Origin: Liolophura sinensis
Lineage: Eukaryota; Mollusca; Polyplacophora; Chitonida; Chitonidae
DNA length: 64,000 bases
Direction: 5' to 3'
Assembly (NCBI RefSeq): GCF_032854445.1
Contig: NC_088297.1
Coordinates: 12,819,039-12,883,038, forward strand
Positions 44,501 to 56,500 of this stretch are shown piece after piece. The notes beneath the pieces were generated by a model that worked only from the letters and a program-made list of their open reading frames with translations, had not been told where the DNA came from and made no database searches. The translations under genes were made by a program, and so were the position numbers. The number at the start of each line of letters is the position of its first letter. The stretch's first letter is position 1.

Positions 44501-47500
44501 TTCGTACAAGTGAAGTATTCTTGAGTATGGCTTTAAACACCAAATCTGTCAAATAAATAAATAAATAGATAAATAAATACGAGCCCAGTATAATGACCCT
44601 CACTCCTGACCTGATCTAAGGTTTTCTGTAGTTGCTGATGATCCGGTATACCGTCCGCCATCCCCTCGGGACTTCTCCTGACCAAGTCCTCAGCCGTCTC
44701 CACATCCTGCACCAGGGTGGCGAGCTCACGCAGGCGCTTCAGCTGAAACAGACATTTTAACTTTTCTAAAATTTATTTATTTATTTATTTGATTGGTGTT
44801 TTATGCCGTACTCAAGAATATTTCACTTATACGACAGCGGCCATCATTACAATGGGTGGAAACCGGGCACAGCCCGACGGCAACCCACGACCATCTGCAG
44901 CTTGTTGGCAGACCTTCCCACTTACGGCCGGAGAGGAAGCCAGCATGAGCATGCATTGCTGAGAGACTCCTGGGTCAATGCGCTGCGCTAGCGCGCTAAC
45001 CAACTCAGCCGCAACTCTCGCTCCTGACATTTGTAAAATATTAGGCGACCGATCACTTACCTCACGGTGTTCTAGAGGCACAATTGTCATCTGTTTCCCT
45101 CAGAAACTTTTTAAAGTTCACAAACTTTTTCTCAGTTTTATCCATTGTTGGTCTACTCAAAACAGCTTTTTGTGCACGTTATAGTAAATTAGAAAAATAA
45201 TAGTTGTCCAGCATTTTTGACAAAACACATTATACAATAGGACGTTTTTTTACCTTTAGCGAATTCTATTTCAGCGGAAATCGTTACCGTGTGCAGTATA
45301 TCGTCGATCTTTCTGTTCTGTCGAACCTGGAACTGCCTGGCTTCTGTCAGCCTTCTCACCAGATCACATTTCTCTCTCTGCCAAGCCTCTTTCTCGCTGG
45401 TATCTCGATCCTTCACTTCCTGGAACTGCCGCTGAAGGTCCGATATGCGCTTGGTATAGCCTTCAAGCTAGGAAACAAAGAACGATACCATATAACCAAA
45501 GGACAACATAAGCTCCGCCTTCACGCTGAGAAACCAAGAGCGGCATCATGTAAGTAAATTGCAAACTAAGGTCCACTCATGCTAAGAAAACAATAACGAT
45601 ACCATGTAAGGAAGCTACAACCTAAGATCCGAATATGAGCCTTGGTATAACCTTCAACAGAAAAAACAAAGAGCGATATCATGTAAGCAAACTGCAACCT
45701 AAATTTTGCATTCAAGGTAAGAAACCAAGAGCGATACCATTTATTCAGACTACAACCTAAGCCACCATTGAGTGAGACAGCAAACCACCACCAAATGTCC
45801 TAATATGCGCTTGGTATAGTAATCAAGCTTAGAAACAAAAAGCGATATCATATAAGCAAACTAAAACCTAAGCTCTATTATGTGCTCTGTGTATCCTTCA
45901 AGTTGAGAAACCAAGAGCGATATCATCTAAGCAAACTATAACCTAAGCTCCGATGTGCGCTTGGTATAACCGTCAAGCGGAGAAACCAAGAGAAACTACT
46001 ACCTAAGCACCCATATGTGCTTGATAAAGCTTTCAAACTTTTCAGTTGAGAAAGCAAGGACAATAGTGTTGGCACATGTTGGCCTGAAACCATCATAAGG
46101 TCAAACTATAACCTAGAGGTATAACCTTGAAGATACAAAATCAACAACATTATTCATTTAAATGAAATACAACCTAAGGTCTGATATGCGCTTTGTATAG
46201 TCTTCAAGCTTCGAACACAAGGACAATATGTAAGCTATACGTCGGCATATATTGGCCTAGAACCTTCATCGCGTCAATCTACAATTAGAGATCCTATACA
46301 TTCTTTGTACAACTTCCAGAATACAATATCTAAGCGGATTATTATGTAATCTAGGGTGGATTATCTTGACCAGAAACCTTTACATCATCAAACTTACAAC
46401 CCAAGGTTCATATCATGTAAATTAAGGTGTGATTATCTTAAGCTTAAACATTTGCATACAGGCAGTGAAGCAAATGTATAGGATAGAGGGCATCATGAAA
46501 AGTCTTCACGATTATGACGGGGGCGGAGCGAAGCGTAGCGTAGACGACTGATTGGCTATTTCATGCAAAGCCACGCCCTCTCTTCCTGTCACTGGTCTGT
46601 CAGTGTGTTAACCCAACAGCCGTTTCGCGCGCTTGATGCTGTCAGTTAAGTGAAATGTTTAGCACGATGGACGCTGAATATTTTGGGAATTTTGACCTTT
46701 TGTCTCTATGTTTCCAAAACCAGGATTCGTTGGAATTTGACAACGATTTATATGACTTTACCCTGTCACAACTGTTGGATATACCAACCCCAAGATGTGT
46801 TTCAGCCGGTGACTGCAGTCACAGACGAGAAAACCCGCTTTGCTCAGCCAATCTCGGCCGACGAACTGGGAAAAAATTTTCAGGAAAGAATTCCCAAGAA
46901 AACCCGATCCAATACAAAACGGGCCGTTACTGTGCGGAATGAGTGGGTAAAATACCGGTCATCATTGGCTGAAACGTTTCTGGAGCCATACCCTATGCCA
47001 TATGACCTAGCGACGACACACTTAAAAATTCTTAATTTCTGGCTGAGATGAACATAAAATACATACCTTTTGATACATGTGAGTTCCAGAACGTGAATTA
47101 ACTTTATTAAAAGAATTCATTTGTTGCAATTTATGCCTTGTTTCATTTTATATACAGCCGTGCGAAAGCAAGAAAACCCGCGTCGTTTAATTGTTATTCA
47201 TTGATTCTAGGCTGCAGGTGTTTGATTATGTTCATTGCTGTCAAACATTTGCTGCTGGGAAATAACCTGTCAATCAATGTCTGTTTCTTTGGCTCCGCCC
47301 CTTCTGTCTTCATATGAAGACGTTTTTTTCATCAATAAGTACTTTGGAATTAAAGCCTGTGATTGGCTGAAAACACCATCGATAGCCAATCTGTCGTCTA
47401 AGTTATGTTTAAAACATACTGATCACGCTAAATTGGACGCATGTACTTGAGATGTCTTCCGCTTACGTGGGAAGAGGAATCTTGAAAATTCCAGGTTCTA

Positions 47501-50500
47501 TCATGATGCTCAAAATGTTACTCATGCGCACGAGATAATAAAACACTGGGGATGTACTTCAATTGTCATTTCAATTAACCCACCTCCTGAATTTTCTTCT
47601 CTGATGCTTGTTTCTCGGCTTCCCATTTTAAGCGTTCCTCTTCAAAGCGCATTTCCAGCTCCTTCAGCTCATTGGCGCTCGCTTGATCACGTGATTTGAG
47701 TTGTTGTTGCAAATCGAGAGCGATGTTGTGAGCTTCTGTTAGAAGCCTCTTCTGCTCGGCACGTTCTTTCTCCCACGTGACTTCCAGCTTCGACTGCACG
47801 TCTCTGGTCCTGGTTTGAGCTTTGCTGTAAGCTGACAGTTTTTCTTCCAGCTTTGTGGAAACAAAACAGAACAGTTTGACTGTTAAATTAAACTGCGTTT
47901 TGACTTTGCAGAATTCTGCAAGAAAGTCTGAAAATTGTACCGAGTGTACTATACGAGATTTCTTCAGAGGATATCTGTCGGGAAAGAATTTACAAAGAAA
48001 ATAATGCTTATCTATTTTGAACCTGAATTTTGTCTAATCTTATCAAAAAAGGACGAGAGGTTAAGGACGCCAGCGCGGCGCAAATGATCCAGGAGCTTCT
48101 CACTAATGCGATGGCTGTGAGTTCATGTCCAGCTCATGTGGCTTCCTCTCCGGCTGTTAAATATCGTATAAGTTAAATATTCTGGAGTACAGCGTAAAAC
48201 ACCAGTGAAATAAATAAATATCAGAGAAGCTCAGATTTTCGCCTGCATATGCCATGCGAAACATTAAATATCTTTTAAACGCTAAGTAAAGAGAACTCAT
48301 TTATTCATGCTCTTCATTTCACACTATCTAATCCAACCGTTTTATTCAAAATTAACTGAAATCAACAAAATTAGAGTCCTGCTCTTAACGGTTGCTATTT
48401 AGTGTATTTTTTGTAGACTGGACATGAATTCACGTAATGGAAATATTAGCGACGTTCACACAAGTTTGTCATATAGTGTTTTCAGGATATATATCAAAAG
48501 TTCCACTGTTGGAGATAAAAGTGAGTGGGATAATTTGTCAGATACTATATTTTTGGCGTTTTGATCGCTCCTTTCTGTTTTTATTATGTGTATTTTTCTC
48601 TGCATTCGAAATAAAGCTGTATTCATTAAAATTCACTAATTTTGCTGAATTGCACGTTACTGTAGACAGCCGCGAACAACACAGGTGGATCGGCCATTCC
48701 AAATACTGACGTGGTGCACAGCTTTCCATCATTTGTATTTATCATGGATAATGTGCTTTATCCATCTTAGACAACTTCTGCCCATTACACTTATTCAACC
48801 AAACATTCAGCTACCTGGTTGATCCTGCTCTGCATATTCGACTTCTCGATCTCCCAGGCAGTCTTCTCCATGTTCCACGTGTTCACGACGTTGGCTCGTA
48901 CCTTGTCCTGCTCTCCCACCTTTTTCTTCAGTTCTTCTGCAAGTTTCTTCATTTCGTTCACCATCTTCCGACTGTCTTCGATCTGTTGTTGAAAAAAAAA
49001 GAATTTAACAAGATATATCTTGACTCGACTCGGGTGCATGCTGGACTAATCACCGTTGTCTTGCAGTACATATGCACAATATAACATATACACTTTGAGT
49101 GTATGCATGTTCCGGGTTTCACATCATACTTAACAATTTTTTAGTCCTATGACGAAGAGGAGTCATTAGGTGTGTGTATATAACCCTTGTCTTCTTGGGG
49201 CAGAGTGAGTCCTTCCGGCCAAAGTGCTGCCGCCACTGAAGTATAAATTCAAAGACACCAGGCATGACACTCCACCCAGTCACAATATACTGACACCGGG
49301 CCAACCAGCCCTGTGTCCTTCTCTAACCTCTCAGTGCTGAGCGCCAAGTAAGGCAGCAACAGGTAGCATTTTTAAAGTCTTTGTAAAGCGAAAGGTAGAA
49401 CACACGCATTTAATTCTGGTGGTTGTTCAGTGATTGCAACCGAGCAGCCCCTATCCAGTTAGGTCACAGGTTCGTATCCAGCTCTAACTAGTCCGATTGC
49501 GGCTTTAAGTGAGGTTGTTGGTCAAGTAAAGCGGTGAACGGTTTCCGTCATGCATAAAGCTAGCCCCTTTTGACTGGTTATACGTGACCATTTGCCTAGA
49601 GTTACAGTCGTCGATGCTCTGGTTTTCATCACTAAGCTGTGTTTCTTTGTATTAAGGACCAATCAACAAGATAAATAGACCTATCAGATGATTAGAAAGT
49701 TTACCTTTTCAGCCGAAACAAAAACCAGACCCGCACATTAAAAGAGCCGCGAAGTACCAGGGTGGTTATAAGTGGGAATTGAAAACAGTTACCTCTTTGA
49801 TCTTTCTTTCCATCTGAAGTTTCTCTTTCTGCCACCCAGCCACATCCTGTGTGTATTTAGCCCTCAGCTCGCCCATCCCTCGCTGAATCCCCTTGATGAT
49901 GTCTTTGTCCAAGTCCCGCTCGCGTTGAATCTTTTCTGCAGAGGCCTGAAGTTTGTTGTATTCTCTCTGGATCTTCTCGAGCCTAGTTTCATACCGGACC
50001 TTCATGGCCAGCAGTTCAGCACGAAGGATCTTTTCTTCTTGTTGTAGGCGGTAAGCCAGTTCGGCCTGTCAACACGTTAAAGAATTTTGCGAGGATGGTT
50101 TTGAAAAGTTACTATCTTTCTAAAAATCATAAAAGGAATTTATTATTTCGCCGAATGAGTGCGTAAAGCTCGGTCGTAACACGATTACTCCATAGAAGTC
50201 GTTTCCAATTGCAGAGAAAACTCTAGATATTGGTGCGCGAAAACCAAGAGACAACGAAAAAGTCATGTATAACAAATTAGCTTTATCACATTTTCTTAAA
50301 AAAGCGATATTTAGTGGGTGCAGAGTAGTATTGGATAGGTACTACCAAAATTTACTTAATTCACTGCTAAGCCAAATATTCATTAATTTATTTGATTGGT
50401 GCTTTACGCCGTACTCCGTAATATTTCACTTATACGACGGCGGCCAGCATCAGGATGCAAAGAAACCGGTCTGAGCCCGGTGGAAACCGACGACCATCCG

Positions 50501-53500
50501 CAGGTTGCTGACAGATCTTTTTCATGTACGACCAATCTAAGAATGATAACTCAGTAACGTAACTCCAGCGGAACTGATTTTCAATTGATGATCTTAATAT
50601 GTCTGCATTTTAAACATCATCCCAAATTTTTCTTGACGATGACATGACTTATTCTCTCATTTAAAATACTACCTCGTGATTTAAAATGTAGGCTGTCGCC
50701 GAACTAAGACAAGCTTGAATCTATGCGTGAAGATTAAAGAGTATGCATTAATCGATTAAAGCATAAATCACATCAAAATCTCCTAAAATATGGATTAATA
50801 TAGATAGAGGTTAACAGAGAATAGATTAATTTTTACCTGCGTTCTCAATCTGGCAGCCTCGTTTTGAACCCTCTCTGCGAAGAGCAAATTCTCCTCGATA
50901 GTTTTGTTCCTGTCTGTTAATTTCTGGTTTAATTCGTCTTTTTCATTTTCAGTAAGTTTTATTGTGTTGTCAAGTTCAAATTGAAGTTTACGAACTTCTC
51001 CCAACAAAGTTTCTTTTTCCTCGATCAGTTTTGTGTTGTCATCTGACAGTTTTTTCAACAAGTCACTTCCGGGAGTCTTTTTCATTGATTCTAAAAGATT
51101 ATACTTCTCCTTGTACGTTTTCATTTCTGTTATCAAATTTGATTTTTCCAATTGCCAAGCATGTTCTTTGTTGTTAAGCTCTTTTCTTAACTTTGCCAGA
51201 TCACTGTTCAGAACTTCTGTTTCTGTCTTCAACTGTGCTATCGTTTTATGCAAATCGTCTATGTGGAGACTCAGAGCTCCATTTTCTTTAGCAACATCCG
51301 GTATGGGACCCGTGGCATCGAAGAGTTCACCCCTTAGCTTCTTCATTTCCGCTTCCTTAGTCTTTAATTTATCCATTGTTTCCTTGGTAATCCCTTCCAG
51401 TTTAACGTTAATTCTTTGAATGATATCATCCTTTTCTCTAAGCCTTTCGTCACGAATGCTCAAAGCATCGCGCAGATCTCGCACGATCTCTTCACGTTGC
51501 GAGATCTGGTCTAGCATGGTTTGGAAATCGCCGTCCCTGTTTTTGATGATGTCTTCTTGTTGTTGTATGATCTCATCTCTCTTGTTTATGAGACCGTCTT
51601 TCTCTCGCAACAGCTCATCACTGGTTTTAAGAAGACTTTCTTTTTGCTTCACTTCGTTCTGTAGTCGAGTTTGGGCCTCTTTAGTTTGATCCAGCTCCTG
51701 TTTCAACGTCTGTAGTTTGATTTCCAGGTTGGACTTTTCCTTCTCAGACGCCGCACTTTTCGATACCCAGATTTCATTAATCTGCAACAATATATTGATA
51801 TAATTTAATCTTAATTAACCAAAGGTTTCTATGCAAGAAGAAAGACAACTGTCACGCAATCTGAGAACAATATATTTATGTTATTAAAAACTAATAAACC
51901 AAAGGTTTCTAAGCAAGAAGGAAGACAATTGTCACATGTCCCAAATAAATATATTGATATAATTAAACGCTAATTAACCAAAAGTTTCTAAACAAGAAGG
52001 AAGATAACTCTCACACATCTCAAACAATATATTGATATAATTAAACGTTAATTAAACAAACGTTTCCAAACAAGAAGGGAGATAACTCTCACACATCTCA
52101 AACAATATATTGATATAATTAAACGTTAATTAAACAAACGTTTCCAAACAAGAAGAAAGACAACTGCCAAAGAGAGAATATTACGAAGCACGCCGTATAC
52201 ATAAAATAATAGGCAAAGATAAATCATAAGTTCTAGCGGGCCTTAATTTATAAGCAAATATGTAAACGAAATAAGGTTGGTCACGTACAGAAGAGCATGT
52301 TCGAACAGCCTCTTCCGTTGCTTGAACGGAAACTTCCGTGTTATTTTTCCGTACATGTTCTTACCTCATCCACTTTGTACTCTAATTCTTCTGATTTCAG
52401 TTTGTACTTTGCCACTTCAGCCTTTAAATTATCGATTTCGGTCTGGGCCTAGAAAAACAAACCACAAGGTCTTGGTGAATTGCCATAAATCTTCGCCTAA
52501 AGCTCCGAATACATGTGGGCTTAAGACCTACCTCAACACAACTTGATTATTGCATCCGGTTCAAAGCGCTCGTGTATGCGAAATAACAACACCACTCAAC
52601 AAGAGTTGCACTCCAATCGTTTTGTTTATGTCGGTCAATATTAAAGTCGTATTGCCATCAGCGACTGGGATCAATTGCGAACGTCCACTTGAGTTGAGTC
52701 GCATCTCAAGCTCTCTTGTATACCGAGCTTAACGTAGCCTATACAGTGGCATTAACTCATAAGCATAAGTTACAAGCCCTCCACTGATATATACTATAAG
52801 TAGAATGTTTAATACCAGACCCCATTCAATGGCTAAATTGTGAAGGCGCACTATCAGACCCCATTCAATGACTAAATTATGAAGGCCTTCTACCAGACGC
52901 CATTCAATGGCTAAATTATGTAGGCCCACTACCAGACACCATTCAATGGCTAAGTTATGTAGGCCCACTACCAGACCCCATTCAATGGCTAAATTATGTA
53001 GGCCCACTACCAGACCCCATTCAATGGCTAAATTTTGTAGACCCCATGCAAATTGCTAAATAATGTAGGCCTACTACTAGACAGATCTCGGGGGTGGAGG
53101 GGGGACCTACGACAATTCGTTGCTCCAGATTTATAGATTGAGGAAACATGGATTCCCCTGAGTAAACCTTGACCATCGCAAGGTACCTGGAAACACCTCC
53201 TGACTTAAAACTGCGGTCGAAAGAGTGAGAGCTGGATTCGCACCCACTGGCCAGCGGACAACCATGAAATTGGTTGGTTGGGTTGGTTGTTGTTTGGGAC
53301 ATTGGCCTGTGCACCATGAGATTGATTTACGCCATAACCGTATGGGCGTCAACGAAATCTGTATATTTCAGGTTATTCTGTAACTAATATTACAGGAAAA
53401 AAAGTTAAATCTTCCGGACGACACAACAAATTCTGAAACTGCCTGGAGAATTCTAGTTCTTTTCTCCTCTGGAGCAGGTAAACGGTACACTGCAAGGTAC

Positions 53501-56500
53501 TTAACTCCAAGGGAGGCAACCCGCTGTTGTAGTTTAAAACAAACTGCTCGAAGTGATTGCACTTAAGTAAAAAGTGATCCAAAATTCTTCCACTCGGCAA
53601 TGGTCACATGGTCGTGTAGTGTTGCACACTTACCTCCAGTTCTGTTTCGCCGCTCTGTTCCATCTTCTCGGCAATATCCTTGTAACGGCGGAGTTCCTCG
53701 TGCAGGCCCTGTAACGTGGATACGCCTAAAGGGTTACCCTGTTCCATTGAGATCTGCTCCTCCAGAGCCTCACGTCTGTCAAGCTGAAATAAACATAGAG
53801 GATTGTACAAAACAAATCCGTATGATTATACGAATCTATTTTTTTAAAACAGACATTCGTGCAAAAGCCGTCAACCAAAATGGACACTTCCGGGCCAATA
53901 ATCGCAGGGCCAATTCCCAAAACAACGTTTACAACAAAAGCACCTAAAGACTAACAAAGTGTATAAAGTATGACATTCATGAAATATGTTTCCCAGTTTC
54001 GCTTTCATTGAAACTGTTCATATATCCCAAATATGTATCTCCGGTTCGCTTTCATTGCAGCTGTTCATATATTCAAAATATATATCTGAATTTCGCTTTC
54101 ATGGCAACTGTTCATATATTCAAAATATGTATCTCAGTTTCGCTTTCATCGCAACTGTTCATACATTCAAAATATGTATCTCAGTTTCGCTTTCATCACA
54201 ACTGTTCATACATTCAAAATATGTATCTCAGTTTCGCTTTCATCGCAACTGTTCATACATTCAAAATATGTATCTCAGCTTCGCTTTCATTGCAACTGTT
54301 CATACATTCAAAATATGTATCTCAGTTTCGTTTTCATCGCAACTGTTCATACATTCAAAACAAGTATCTCAGTTTAGCTTTCATCGCAACTGTTCATACA
54401 TTCAAATTATGTATCTCAGTTTCGCTTTCATTGCAACTGTTCATACATTCAAAATATGTATCTCAGTTTCGCTTTCATTGCAACTGTTCAAATATCCAAA
54501 ATATGTATCTTGCTTGCGCTTTCGTTGTAACTGTTCATATATCCAAAATATATATCTCAGTTGCGCTTTTATTGCAACTGTTCATATACATAAAATATGT
54601 ATCTCTATTTCACAATGATTATAAATGTTCATATATCAAAAATATGTATCTCTGTTTCACAATGATTGTAACTGTTCATATATCAAAAATATGTATCTCA
54701 GTTTCGCTTTGATGAATGTACAAGTTCCTCGATTACACACAATACTTGTATGTCTGTCCTACTTTCCAATGATAAAAATTAATTTTAAAAAGTCTTGGAT
54801 CTGGCCCCAAACCCAGATCACAGTTACAGGTACTGAGAGAGACAGACAGAGAGACAGACAGACAGACAGACAGACAAACAAAGAAATAAATGCAAAACGT
54901 AACCATCTTGGCATAGGTAATAAGCATTTGAATTAATAACTGTACTGTAATATTAGTGTGTTACAATATGTATTCATTTATTTATTTATCTGATAAGTGT
55001 TTTACGCCGTAATCAAGAGTATTTTACTTATACGATGGTGGCCAGCATAATGGTGGGTGTAAACCGGGATGAGTCCGGGAGAAACCCACGACCATCCGCA
55101 GGGTTTATCCATTGCTTGAACAACACGCCAAATATAATACATTTAGACGAAATGTACACGAAAACATGTTTAATCTCTATTATTAACGCATTAGTGAGAG
55201 GCTCCTGGGTCATTACGCTGAGCCACGGAGCCCATACACCCCCCTCCCCCACCCCCCAATATTATTTATGTACATACTAACCTCCCGTACGAGAGCTTCA
55301 TAGTCCATCTTGATCTTGTGATGACTCTCCTCGGCCGCCTGTAAACGTTCCCGCAAACCCCGGATTTGATCGTTGGCTATCACAAGGTGCCTTTGATTTT
55401 CAACCAACTGAAAATATGGAGTTTAGCCATTGTTTAAAATCTGCTTGAAACACGACAAAATAAAAAACAGTTTAATCCCTCTTGGGTGGCGGTCTTTCCA
55501 TTTTAACGGATTTATTTATTCATTTAATTATTAATTTACTTATCTGATTGGCGTTTCATCTTATACACTCACAAAATTAATCTGTTGATTTAAACATAAA
55601 GTCTGTTGTCTGGGAGTTAAAAATAACACGCATTCTGTTAATTCAACATAAGCATTCTATTAAACTAACAGGAGATTCTGTTGAAAACGACAAAGTATAA
55701 TAACAGGATATAAACTAACATCACTCAGACAAAAGATTTTCTGTTAAAATCAACAAATTAATTTTGAGTGTATGATAACATACCCCTCTTTTCATAATGA
55801 TAGATGGCAACCGGCAAAAAGGGCGTTTTTGTTTTACCTCGCCTTGCATTATTTCTTTCTCCCGTATCCTCAGTTTCACGTCGTCAGACATGGCGGACGA
55901 CAAGTTTTCATCTGATACTAGAGCCAACTTCTTTTCTGCGGCTGCTACTTTGTGTCTTTCTTCCGCTAGGAGGCGCTCCAAACATTCGATCCGTTTTTTA
56001 AATTGATTCTGAAACAGAAAGTACCTCAAAATCAGCGCACGGGTGGCACCAGCAACTTAATGTATCTGGATTTAAAAGTTTAAAACTTCTTCATGTTAAC
56101 CCCTACATAACCATGGATTTGTTTAAATTTAAAATGTCAGTTTTTTATAAAGTTCTATTTACTTTTTAGATAAATAAAGATTTATAGAAGTATGAAGATA
56201 AAGGAAGGGTATGCAAAGTTTTTTCTTAGCGATCCAAAGTGCATGCATGCCTTTGTTTGGACAATGACAAATTTTTGGGCAATTGAAACTTTGCTTAGAA
56301 TACTACATGTTCTTTTTTTCCATATCATTCGAGGTAACAAACTCTGTTTTAAATCTTCATACCTCCCAGTCTTTTGCAATCACTGTTTTATCTCCGGGTG
56401 GGCTGGGCGGCACATTGAAAACATCGTCACTACCAGTACTGACGTCACTCAGAGCACTAATTGCGCTGGCGCTGCGAGAGGAAGGACAAGGTGTGGACTC

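Noticed and set aside
53986-54712. 210- and 234-codon plus-strand ORFs
   Set aside because: Both are different frames of the same 47-bp tandem repeat, antisense in a gene C intron.
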